A model generated the notes under the pieces. That model worked only from the letters and a program-made list of their open reading frames with translations, made no database searches and was not told the origin of the DNA. Below, piece by piece: positions 11,866 through 20,655 of a DNA stretch of 64,000 bases. How positions within the stretch are numbered: position 1 is the first letter of the stretch; each line of letters starts with the position of its first letter. The position numbers were made by a program, and so were the translations under genes. This DNA is from Tetracentron sinense (taxonomy: Eukaryota > Streptophyta > Magnoliopsida > Trochodendrales > Trochodendraceae). The stretch lies in NCBI GenBank assembly GCA_015143295.1, contig CM026566.1, forward strand, positions 4,017,072-4,081,071. Reading direction: 5' to 3'.

Positions 11866-12092
11866 GGACCGAGCGATCGGTGGTTATGACCGAGCGATCG
11901 GTTGCCTACCGATCGATCGGTGTTTATGACCGGGCGATCGGTTGCCTACCGATCGATCGGTGTTTATGACCGGGCGATCGGTCAAAAACACACTCTCTGG
12001 AAAATTTCCCCATACAAAATTTTGGACCAGTCGATAGATACCGATCGATCGGTTTTGGACCGATCGATCGCTGGTTCTGACCGAGCGATCGG
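11866..12092 (-). repeat. Palindrome array in U3 of LTR D (left)
   Basis: This is a run of ACCGATCGATCGGT palindromes and near-palindromes (ACCGAGCGATCGGT and similar) with about 20-bp spacing. One 38-bp unit, reading CTACCGATCGATCGGTG and the following ACCGGGCGATCGGTT, is present twice here but once in the right LTR (29755-29940). This accounts for the 38-bp difference in LTR length. Confidence 0.85.
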
Positions 12093-12627
12093 TTCCTGCA
12101 AGTTTTGACTCCCTTTACTGTTTTGGCCATAACTTTTTACTCGTTCATCGGATTTTGACGATTCAACTTGCGTTGGATTCGTTTCTCGAAAATGAACATT
12201 TCTGGAGTTTTAGAATTTCCAATTTCCACTTAATTTATAGACTAAAATATCCCCAAAGTTGACTGATCTGCATTTCCATTAAACAAAACTCACTATTGAC
12301 TTGACTTAAACTCAAAATGAGGAAAAACACTAAACATGAACCTCGAAGAGGGTTCCAACACCTTTCTAATGGTTCAAGAATCACTCAATTCCCGTGAACG
12401 GTGCCAAAACTAGAGCTTCCTAAAGTTTAGGATGTGCCATGACATCCATCCGTTACAAGTTGATTAAGCCTAGTTTACATCACCATAATTAGATATATAA
12501 TACAATAAACATCAAAATATCATAAGGACTATAATACCCCTAATGCAATGCACTAAAAACATGAAAAAGATTCGGGTCTCTACATCCTCCCCCCCTTAAA
12601 AGAATTTCGTCCTCGAAATTACGTACC

Positions 12628-12870
12628 TTAGGTGAACAAGTGCGGGTACTTTTCGTGGACTTCGGCTTCTCTCTCCCAAGTAGCCTCTTCTCTAGAGTGA
12701 TGCTCCCATTGCAAGAGTACAAGAGGAATGACCTTTGAACGCAAAACTTGCTCTTTCCGGTCCAAAATTCGAGCCGGTTGCTCCACCAGAGTCAAGTCTT
12801 CCCGAATTTCCAATGGGTCCAAATGAATGACATGTGAAGGGTCCGCTATGTACTTCCTCAACATAGAGAT
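12628..12870 (-). pseudogene. Chromodomain-like end of element D pol
   Basis: This is the C-terminal piece of D Pol, separated from the rest (23301-26377) by insertion of E at the codons for the motif S-M-L-R-K-Y-I. It encodes [19 protein letters not shown] and H-H-S-R-E-E-A-T-W-E-R, ending at TAA (12628-12630). In chromoviruses this C-terminal domain is thought to guide integration into heterochromatin. Cut off from its gene, it is not expressed as part of Pol. Confidence 0.88.
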
Positions 12871-13404
12871 TGTAGAACCCCGGATCTTGATGGCCATGTA
12901 CGATGAATGATATCATATACTAAAGCATTTAAGAATGTATTTATGGTGTATGGGTGTTTGGAATGAAATAGGCAAGAGTATAGAATACTCTTGAGTATTG
13001 ACAAGGGTTATGCCTCGGCATACCCTCGACTCTAAATAGCCCTAACGTTCACACCGCTCGTCGGAATCAAGCGATTCTTGGATTTTTGGAAAGGTAATTG
13101 AACCCTCTTCGGGGTTCATGTTGATCACTTATCTTGGTTTTGAATTGGTGTTAGGTCAAAAGACCGATTTCTGAAGTCGGGTCGGTTTAAAATCTGGACT
13201 GACGAAACCCAATTTCGGATCAGTCAGGTTTAGGGGAAAAATGGTCCAAGAAAAAGGAAGAATTGGAAGTTGTTAAAAACATGAAAGTTGTTCTTCTTTG
13301 AAATAAAAATCCAACGCAAGTTGAATCGTCAAAATCGGACAAGCGAGTCAAAAGTTATGGCCGAAATACAAAAACGCAAAAATGCTGAAAACTTTCTGGA
13401 AAAG

Positions 13405-13615
13405 TTACGATCGCTCGTAGGGACCCTACGAACGATCGTAGCGGAGCTACGAACGATCGTAGAGTTGCTACGATCGATCGTAAATCTCCAGAAATGCTGA
13501 AAACTCTCGGGTGAAGCTACGATTGATCGTAGAAGGCTACGATCGATCGTAGAAGGCTACGATCGATCGTAGAAGGCTACGATCGATCGTAAATCGCTAC
13601 GAACGATCGTAGATA
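13405..13615 (+). repeat. Palindrome array in U3 of LTR E
   Basis: Repeated CTACGATCGATCGTAG-type palindromes, partly as a 20-bp tandem unit (AAGGCTACGATCGATCGTAG). The 5' LTR has one more unit than the 3' LTR (array at about 21186-21380), which equals the 20-bp LTR length difference. The sequence differs from the D/F palindromes, but position and symmetry match. Confidence 0.85.
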
Positions 13616-13667
13616 CGCGATTTTACTTTTTGGATGCGATTTTTTTTGGGGTTTTTCACCCCTTACA

Positions 13668-13676
13668 CTATAAATA
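13668..13676 (+). promoter_or_regulatory. TATA box of LTR E
   Basis: CTATAAATA lies about 50 bp after the palindrome array and about 220 bp before the predicted leader splice donor. The 3' LTR keeps the same motif (about 21433). Confidence 0.65.
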
Positions 13677-14639
13677 GAAGACTTTAGGAGGGTTTTTGGT
13701 TTACCCTAAACCAAGGAGAGTTCCTAGAAAGAGAAGGAGAGGATCTTGAGGATTCCAAATAGGGTTTTGTTTTGGAATCAAGAAAAGCTTCAACAAGGGT
13801 TTGATCTTCTCCAAATCAAGCTTGGATCATTCCAACCAAGTGAGGATTTTCTCAAGGGATTTCTTCAACCTAGAAATTGATCCAAAGAGGTTAGTAAACT
13901 ACTATCTAACCTTGTTATCATACAAAGGTGATTCTATAGGTGATTTTAATTCTATTATGATACAAATAGGAAGTGTGGAAATTGGGTGAACTAGATCATG
14001 AATAAACAATCAAATAGGGTTTTACAAATTGGGGGTTTTTCAATAACAAGGATGAATATGGCTAAACTTGTAAGAAAATTATAATACCTTTAAATGAACC
14101 ATAATTTTAAGTATACTATGATGCAATGACAAACAAGGGATTTTGGGCGAACTTGATTATGTTCAAATAAGCAAATAAGGATTTAAGATTTTGGGGGTTT
14201 TCCAACAAAAGGGTGAATATGACTATAAGTGCAAGTTAGTGTTAATATCCTCCAAGGAACCATGATTTTAAGTGTGATATGATGAATTAGGCTTAGAAGC
14301 CATGATTGTTATGATGTGATGCAATGAATGAAATGTTCTACATTCTAGAATTGTCTAAGTATGTTACGATGCTAATATACCTTGCATGAACCATATGAGT
14401 TATTAAGGTATTCAAGTATACTATAATAATCATTATGCCTTGCATGAACATGTTTAATTAGTTAAAGCTTTCCACATAGATGTTATAATGCTCACAAGCA
14501 CTCTACGCACGATAAGTATTGCACGACCGTGGTTTTTCTCATAAGCATGAATTTTCAAGAAAACATAAGAGGATTTTCAAAGGCATTCATAAGTAAGAAG
14601 CATACATGCATAAGAGTTGACTAAGCCAAACTTGGGGTT

Positions 14640-14945
14640 GGCATTCTAAGATCGGTTACTTCATGCTCACAAGGATCAAGTCTAAGATCTCGCATAAACT
14701 CCACGGATCATAAGTCTCGCAAGGCTTTTCAAGAACTCATAAGAAACTCACAAGTCTAAGATCTTGCATATGTCTCCAAGGAGAACAAGCTCACAAGGAT
14801 CATAAGCTCACAAGTACTCATAAGCTCACAAGAAGCTCATAAGCTCACAAATACTCACAAGCTCACAAGAACTCTAAGCTCATAAGAACTCATAAGAAAA
14901 CACGAGGCTCACAAGCATTCATAAGAAGTCATAAGCATACATGAG
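14640..14945 (+). repeat. CTCACAAG/CTCATAAG repeat tract in LTR E
   Basis: Many short copies of CTCACAAG, CTCATAAG and GAACTCATAAG in irregular spacing. The tract is repeated in the 3' LTR (about 22425-22700). It lies inside the predicted leader intron. Function unknown. Confidence 0.75.
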
Positions 14946-15090
14946 AGGGTTTGTTTTCCATGAAAAGAACAAGTTTTATGAAAGGTTTTTCCCTACGGGT
15001 TTTAAGCATGGATTTTGGTGATTGTATTCTTTTACGCACTGTATAAAATATTGCGATTATGATAGCATTGTTAGCTAGTAGATTTTGCTC

Positions 15091-15111
15091 GCTGAGTATT
15101 CCATGCTCAGC
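15091..15111 (+). other. Conserved tri-loop hairpin upstream of micro-ORF
   Basis: GCTGAGTAT (15091-15099) can pair with ATGCTCAGC (15103-15111) around loop TCC: nine pairs including one U-G in RNA. The same structure occurs in the LTRs of A, B, C, F and G. G changes the wobble to U-A, and D has CTGAGTAC with GTACTCAG. The micro-ORF ATG follows 10 nt later. Confidence 0.65.
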
Positions 15112-15121
15112 CGTACATGTT

Positions 15122-15253
15122 ATGTCGGCAGGTACAAGGACTCCATTTGACATCTGTGATCAGGGGCCCTGGATAGAGGAGGATTATGGCGAGGAGGAGC
15201 CATATGTAGAGCCTCAGGAGGAGGCAAATGACTTAGACGACTGGCCCTTTTAG
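15122..15253 (+). CDS. Conserved acidic micro-ORF in 5' LTR of E
   Basis: A 43-codon frame starts M-S-A-G and contains T-P-F-D-I-C, then G-P-W-I-E-E-D-Y-G-E-E-E, and ends D-L-D-D-W-P-F. I do not recognise the family. P-F-D-I-C is shared with the micro-ORFs of C and G, P-W-[IV]-E-[EK] with all of them, and D-L-D-x-W with B, F and G. The start was chosen by conservation of ATG-TCG-GCA-GG after the hairpin; a longer in-frame start at 15059 exists but is not conserved. The product would be very acidic and soluble. It lies upstream of gag in the unspliced RNA leader. Either a regulatory upstream ORF or a small protein is possible. Confidence 0.5.
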   Translation: MSAGTRTPFDICDQGPWIEEDYGEEEPYVEPQEEANDLDDWPF

Positions 15254-15489
15254 AGTGATTATATAGAGAGAGAGAGTATTATCATTTTGTATTTTGATAG
15301 GTGGGCATGTCCACCTTTACTTTTGTGATGTATGTACAAACTTGGAATACACAGCATGTATAGAAAAGAAATTTTTGGATAACGCTTCCGCACATTGGTT
15401 TAAGTTTCCGCTTTATTCATGATTATGTTTGTCATGACTTGGATGTTATTACAGGATGGTTTGGTATCGGATATGGCACATCACGAGCC

Positions 15490-15519
15490 AAAGTATCCCT
15501 AACTCCCAGGGGGTATTTT
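15490..15519 (+). other. U5 stem-loop next to the PBS, element E
   Basis: AAAGTATCCC (15490-15499) pairs with GGGGTATTTT (15510-15519) across a 10-nt loop, allowing G-U pairs. The stem ends 11 bp before the LTR end and 15 bp before the primer-binding site. The equivalent stems of C, D and F have different sequences but still pair. Confidence 0.65.
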
Positions 15520-15534
15520 GGGTCGTGACAGAGG

Positions 15535-15546
15535 TGGTATCAAAGC
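15535..15546 (+). other. Primer-binding site of element E
   Basis: TGGTATCAAAGC, four bases after the LTR end, is complementary to the 3' end of plant initiator Met-tRNA with one mismatch relative to TGGTATCAGAGC. Confidence 0.85.
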
Positions 15547-15853
15547 TTAGGCATTAGAGTCCCTAGGGTCACTTAGTACTCGATACCACGATCAAAACAA
15601 GGCATTAGGATTGAGGAAAGAGTCGTATTCCAAGTATAGACTAATCTTTAGTCTTAGTCCATAACCGGTTGGAATCCGACCGAACTTAGTACCCTACGCT
15701 AGAACCACACATTGTATGATTATCTACTACGATGTATACCTTGATGTATTACTATCAATTACCTTATGAATTTGAAATGAGCTTGAAATTGTGATTGAGA
15801 TGAAGTCGGTTTCCAAGTTAGACTCATGTTCTGCTACTGTTCTCAGGATTATC

Positions 15854-17104
15854 ATGAGACGTGGTAGTGGACGGGGTCGCGGTTACCAAACTCGGGGCAA
15901 CAGTAATGGAGGAGACCCTCCCTCGGGTGATGATCAACCTGATATATCTCAGTTGTTAAATACTATGGTGGAGACCATCACCATGCTAGCAGCCCGACAG
16001 CCCGCTGCTACTACTGCGTTGGCACACCCACCTCCTCCACATCACACCTCGGGACTCGAGGCATTCCGAAGGCTACATCCACCTACCTTTTATGGGACCA
16101 CCGACCCCATGGTTGCAGAGGCGTGGATTATGCAACTGGAGAAAATATTCCGTGCTCTTCGTTGCACCGATTAGCAAAGGGTAGATTGGGCTACCTTCAT
16201 GATGGAAGGAGAAGCCGACCATTGGTGGAGAGCGGCGTTGAGACAGAGAGACACCGCCAGGGCAGGAGAGCCGTGGACTTGGGGTGAATTCCTTGATGCC
16301 TTCTATGGGCAGTACTTTCCCAAGATTTTCAAGCAACAGAAGGAGATGGAGTTCATGTCCCTAGTGCAAGGGAATATGAGTGTGGCCAAGTATGAGGCCA
16401 AATTCGTTGAATTGTCCCGATTCGCACCACACTTGATCACGACGGAGGAGATGCGAGTCCGGAAATTTGAGAATGGGTTGAAGCCCTTTATCAACGATCG
16501 AGTCTCCATTCTTCAAGTGGAGTCTTGGAGAGAGATTGTGGGGAAGGCAAGGATTGCCGAAAAGAACTCAGAGGAGTTTCTTAAAAGAAGAGAGGGTGGC
16601 TCCGGGAGAGCCATGCAGAAGGGTCAGTCTAGTGGCTCAGCACCACCGGAGAAGAGGGCCAGGATTTCCCAGTACCCACCTCCTAGGCCTACACAGACAC
16701 AGAGGTCTTCGTTTGCATCACCAGTGCCTCACCCGACTACTTCACAGGCACCTCGCCCCGCTTTTTCTCAGGGCACCAGATATGTACAGTCGTCACCCTC
16801 TTCATCCTTTGAGGAGTGTGACTATTGTGGTCGGTGACACCCGGCTGGAGAGTGTCGGAGAGCATCGGGAGGATGTTTCCATTGTGGCGAGCAGGGCCAC
16901 ATGATTAAAGATTGCCCACGCCGACAGTCACGGGCTCATCCTCAGGGGAGCAGGCCCCCATTTCGGCAGACTTCTCAACAGGGGTCTTCACAAGCTTCGG
17001 CATCTAGACCCGCACGGCCCTCTCAGTCCACACAGCAGCCTCGCCAGGCAAACAGAGGTCGGGTCTTTGCCTTAACAGAACGGCATCAGACGATGTTGTG
17101 CAAG
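15854..17104 (+). pseudogene. gag of element E (two stops, one frameshift)
   Basis: Gag forms the particle that packages element RNA in the cytoplasm. The frame starts M-R-R-G at 15854, eight bases after a strong acceptor (TTCTCAG, ending 15846). It contains the retrotransposon Gag core (E-G-E-A-D-H-W-W ... A-K-Y-E-A-K-F-V-E-L-S-R-F-A-P-H) and two zinc knuckles, CX2CX3HX4C and CX2CX4HX4C. Defects: TAG at 16172-16174, TGA at 16835-16837 (a CGA Arg codon in relatives, so a C-to-T change in CpG) and a frame change near 17083 just before the intron donor. The Lys/Ser/Pro-rich stretch before the knuckles is typical. Confidence 0.9.
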
Positions 17105-17241
17105 GTACGCGAGAATTTCTAAAGTGTTCAAGTATGAAATGATGAGTGCTATAATTATACGTATAATCACTTGTATGTCATGCTACCTATACTCTATGTA
17201 TGTTGCTGAAAACCGCTGATATAGTTAATTACAATGCACAG
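17105..17241 (+). other. gag-pol intron of element E (137 nt)
   Basis: The donor is TGCAAG|GTACGC and the acceptor AATGCACAG|GCG. Joining 17104 to 17242 completes a Gly codon and leads directly from V-V-Q into the L-L-V-N-E-C start of the protease. Unspliced RNA ends Gag within the intron. C, D and F have the same intron at the same phase. Confidence 0.75.
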
Positions 17242-20200
17242 GCGTATTGCTAGTGAACGAGTGTCTAGCTCGTGTGTTGATCGACACGGGATCGACACAT
17301 TCTTTTGTATCGCCAAGCTTTGCCAAAGGTTTTGAGTCTAAGCTGAGTCGCCTACGTCACGAGTTAACCATTTCGACTCCGCTTGGCAAGTCAGTTGACA
17401 CAGACCGAGGATATCGAAATTGTATAGTTCAAGTCGGGCAGTATGAATTGCCAATTGATCTAATCATCCTTGAGTTCCAGGACTTGGACTTCGATGTTAT
17501 TCTCTGGATGGATTGGCTAGCTGCACACCACGGGCATGTGGCTTGTTTTGAGAAGATGGTGAAGTTCAAGCCAGAAGGCGTCAAGCCATTCCACTTTCAT
17601 GGACTTCGGAGGAGAGATATAGCCCGTCTAGCAGCTCTAAGTCTTGCAAATCCGGAGGCACGAGACTCCTCAGCCATACCGGTTGTGAGTGAGTATTTGG
17701 ATGTGTTTCCCGAGAAATTACTAGGGTTACCTCCAGATAGGGAGATAGAATTTGCAATAGAGCTTGCTCCTGGAACGGCTCCAATTTCTAAGGCTCCGTA
17801 TAGGATGGCCCCTATTGAACTGAAGGAATTAAAGGAGCAGATAGAAGAGTTGCAACGGCTTGGTTTCATCCAACCAAGTGTGTCACCGTGGGGAGCACCG
17901 GTACTCTTTGTGAAGAAGAAGGATGGGTCGATGAGGATGTGCATCGATTATAGACAGTTGAACAAAGTCACTATCAAGAATCGATACCCCTTGCCACGAA
18001 TAGATGATTTGTTCGACCAATTGAAAGGAGCAAGGTTCTTCTCCAGGATTGATTTGCGGTCCGGCTATCATCAGTTGAAGATCAAGGCCGAAGATGTGCC
18101 AAAGACTACCTTTAGGACTCGGTACGGGCACTACGAGTTCCTAGTTATGCCTTTTGGTCTAACAAATGCACCGGCGGCATTCATGGATTTGATGAACCGG
18201 GTATTCAAGCCTTATCTCGACAAATGTGTTATCGTCTTTGTCGATGACATCTTAGTATATTCTCCGACCAGGGAGGATCATGATCGAGATCTTCGCCTTA
18301 CACTTGAGACTCTTCGAAAGCATAAACTATACGCCAAGTTGAGTAAGTGCGAATTTTGGTTGGAGAAGGTGGCGTTCCTTGGTCACGTAGTATCCGTCGA
18401 GGGTATTTCAGTAGACCCAGCAAAGATAGAAGCGGTGATGAAATGGGAGAGACCCAAAAGTGTTACCGAGATTCGCAGCTTCCTCGGTTTAGCAGGATAC
18501 TATAGGAGATTCGTAGAGGGATTCTCCAGCTTAGCGGCACCGCTCACGTATTTGACACGGAAAAATGCTAAGTTCACTTGGAGCGATAAGTGTGAAGCGA
18601 GCTTCACGGAGTTGAAGAAGAGGCTTACTACTGCCCCCGTTCTCACAGTGCCGTCTGGGAGTGGAGGTTTCATGGTTAACAGTGATGCCTCGAATGTTGG
18701 GCTAGGATGTGTTCTTATGCAGCGCAGGAATGTCATCGCCTACGCTTCCTGGCAATTAAAAGAGCACGAAAAGAACTATCCTACTCACGATTTGGAGTTG
18801 GCCGCGGTGGTTTTCGCATTAAAGATTTGGCGGCATTACCTTTATGGGGAAGAGTTTGATATTTTTACGGATCATAAAAGCTTAAAATACCTATTTTCCC
18901 AAAAGGAGTTGAATATGCGACAGCGCCGATGGATGGAATTCTTGAAGGACTATGAGTGTTCGATCCAGTACCATCCGGGCAAGGCTAATGTAGTGGCAGA
19001 TGCTTTGAGCAGGAAGTCCACTGGGCTTGTAGCACACATGATGGTGCAAGAGTGGAAGTTGTTGGAAGATGTTTCTAACCTTGATATTAGTTTCAGCCTT
19101 CCTACCTCTGGGCCAGTGATGGCTAATGTCACAGTTAGGCCTTACATATGGGCCATGATCCGAGAATTACAAGAGTTGGATGCCGAACTACTGGCCTATA
19201 GAGACAAGTCGGTTTGCGATGGCAGTAAGGATTTTGCAGTGCAAAGTGATGGGACAATCACATTCAAGGGAATGATATGTGTTCCAGCCGATGAGAAGCT
19301 CAAATTAGAAATCTTAGATGAAGCTCACCGGTCTAAGTACACTGTGCATCCTGGCGGTACAAAGATGTATCGGAACCTCAAAGGACATTTTTGGTGGCGG
19401 AACATGAAGAGGGAAGTTGCCGAGTATGTGTCAAGATGCTTGGTATGCCAACAAGTGAAGGCCGAGCATATGAGGCCAGCAGGGCTTTTACAACCCCTCC
19501 CTATTCCTGAGTGGAAATGGGAGAACATCTCCATGGATTTCATCACTGGGTTGCCAAAAACGACAAAGAAATCGGATGCAATATGGGTAGTGGTTGATCG
19601 TTTGACAAAATCCGCCCATTTCTTGCCTTATCGGACTACGTTCAACTCGAACCAACTTGCAGAATTGTACCTCAAAGAAGTGGTTCGGTTGCACGGGGTG
19701 CCAGTCAGTATCGTGTCAGACAGGGATCCAAGATTCACTTCCAGGTTCTGGAAAAGCTTTCAGAGCGCTATGGGTTCCCGTTTGGACTTTAGCACCGCCT
19801 TTCATCCTCAGACAGATGGACAGACCGAGAGGGTGAACCAGGTTATAGAGGACATGCTCCGAGCTTGCATGTTGGACTTCAAAGGCAGTTGGGAGGATCA
19901 CTTGCCATTGGTGGAATTCGCCTACAATAACAGCTATCAGGCGAGCATCCAAATGGCTCCTTTTGAGGCCTTGTATGGTCGAAGTTGTAGATCTCCCCTA
20001 TACTGGGATGAAGTTGGAGAGAGAAAGATATTGGGCCCGGAATTGATTGAACAAACCACGAATAAAGTCAAGATCGTCAGAGAGAGATTAAAGACGACTT
20101 AGGACAGGCAAAAGAGCTATGCCGACACCCGTAGACGAGATCTTGAGTTCCGTATTGGCGATATGGTATTTGTGAAGGTTTCACCGACAAAGGGTGTTAT

Positions 20201-20570
20201 GAGGTTTGGCAAAAGAGGAAAGCTCAGCCCGAGGTATGTTGGTCCATTTGAAATTATCACCCGAATCGGTGAAGTTGCATACCAAGTTGCTCTACCCACT
20301 CACATGGCGGCGGTTCACAACGTATTCCATGTATCTATGCTTCGGAAATATATTCCGGATCCTTCTCATGTGATCGACATTGATACGCTAGAATTCCGAG
20401 AGGATCTCACTTTGGTGGAAGAGCCGGTTCAAATTTTGGACCGTAGGGATCAAGTCTTGCTCAATAAGGTCATCCCCTTGGTTCTTGTTCGATGGCAACA
20501 CCATTCACGAGAAGAAGCTACATGGGAGCGCGAAACGGAAGTGAGGGAAAAATATCCTAAATTTTTTTGA
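17242..20570 (+). pseudogene. pol of element E (one in-frame stop)
   Basis: This polyprotein gives protease, RT, RNase H, integrase and a C-terminal chromodomain-like region. Counting from the Met at 17247: protease D-T-G-S at about 13-16, RT catalytic F-V-D-D (Asp 333-334), RNase H with S-D-A-S and D-H-K-S, integrase HHCC finger and D,D(35)E core, then the chromodomain-like end H-H-S-R-E-E-A-T-W-E-R. A TAG at 20100-20102 replaces a Gln codon (C-to-T) just before the chromodomain part; after it the frame stays open to the stop at 20570. Without readthrough the product lacks the C-terminal targeting domain. Confidence 0.92.
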
Positions 20571-20642
20571 GTGATGTTTATGTAAATTTTTGTTCTTTAT
20601 AATCTCTATGTATCGTTCCAATTTCGAGGACGAAATTTCTGT

Positions 20643-20655
20643 AAGGGGGGGAGGA
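20643..20655 (+). other. Polypurine tract of element E
   Basis: AAGGGGGGGAGGA lies directly before the 3' LTR (TGTAGAACC at 20656). It primes plus-strand DNA synthesis. The preceding TTTCGAGGACGAAAT motif is shared by most gypsy elements here. Confidence 0.85.

Larger units (their letters stand above)
10117..12584 (-). repeat. 3' LTR of element D (2468 bp)
   Basis: On the plus strand it runs from TGTAACGACCCC to GGGTCTCTACA, followed by the reverse complement of the polypurine tract (12585-12600). It is 38 bp longer than its partner because one unit of the palindrome array is duplicated. It contains the U5 stem (10129-10138 with 10148-10157), a hairpin (10535-10542 with 10547-10554), the acidic-peptide frame (10594-10400), a 64-bp duplication and the shared U3 block (about 12121-12180). 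Confidence 0.9.
12871..15530 (+). repeat. 5' LTR of element E (2660 bp)
   Basis: It starts TGTAGAACCCCGG and ends GGGTCGTGACA. Parts in order: shared U3 block (13309-13362), CTACGATCGATCGTAG array (13405-13615), TATA (13668-13676), donor AAAGAG|GTTAGT (intron from 13890), CTCACAAG/CTCATAAG repeats (14640-14945), hairpin (15091-15111), acidic micro-ORF (15122-15253), a second hairpin GGTGG/CCACC (about 15299-15314) and the U5 stem (15490-15519). Confidence 0.92.

Noticed and set aside
11866..12092. GATC clusters as a replication origin or restriction/methylation system
   Set aside because: Such roles belong to bacterial contexts; this is plant LTR U3 and the palindromes differ in sequence between families.
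12692..12916. Minus-strand ORF across the D/E junction as a fusion gene
   Set aside because: It is a shifted frame over the insertion boundary at 12871; the GAGAT duplication explains the junction.
13801..15253. Splicing of an upstream exon into the micro-ORF at the CAG in ATGTCGGCAGG
   Set aside because: I checked E and F: joining the leader donor to this CAG leaves stops (TAG, TAA) just upstream in the needed frame. A spliced coding exon is not supported, although the AG itself is conserved.
15535..15546. Possible tRNA gene fragment
   Set aside because: Only the 12-base primer complement is present; no tRNA arms follow. It is the PBS.
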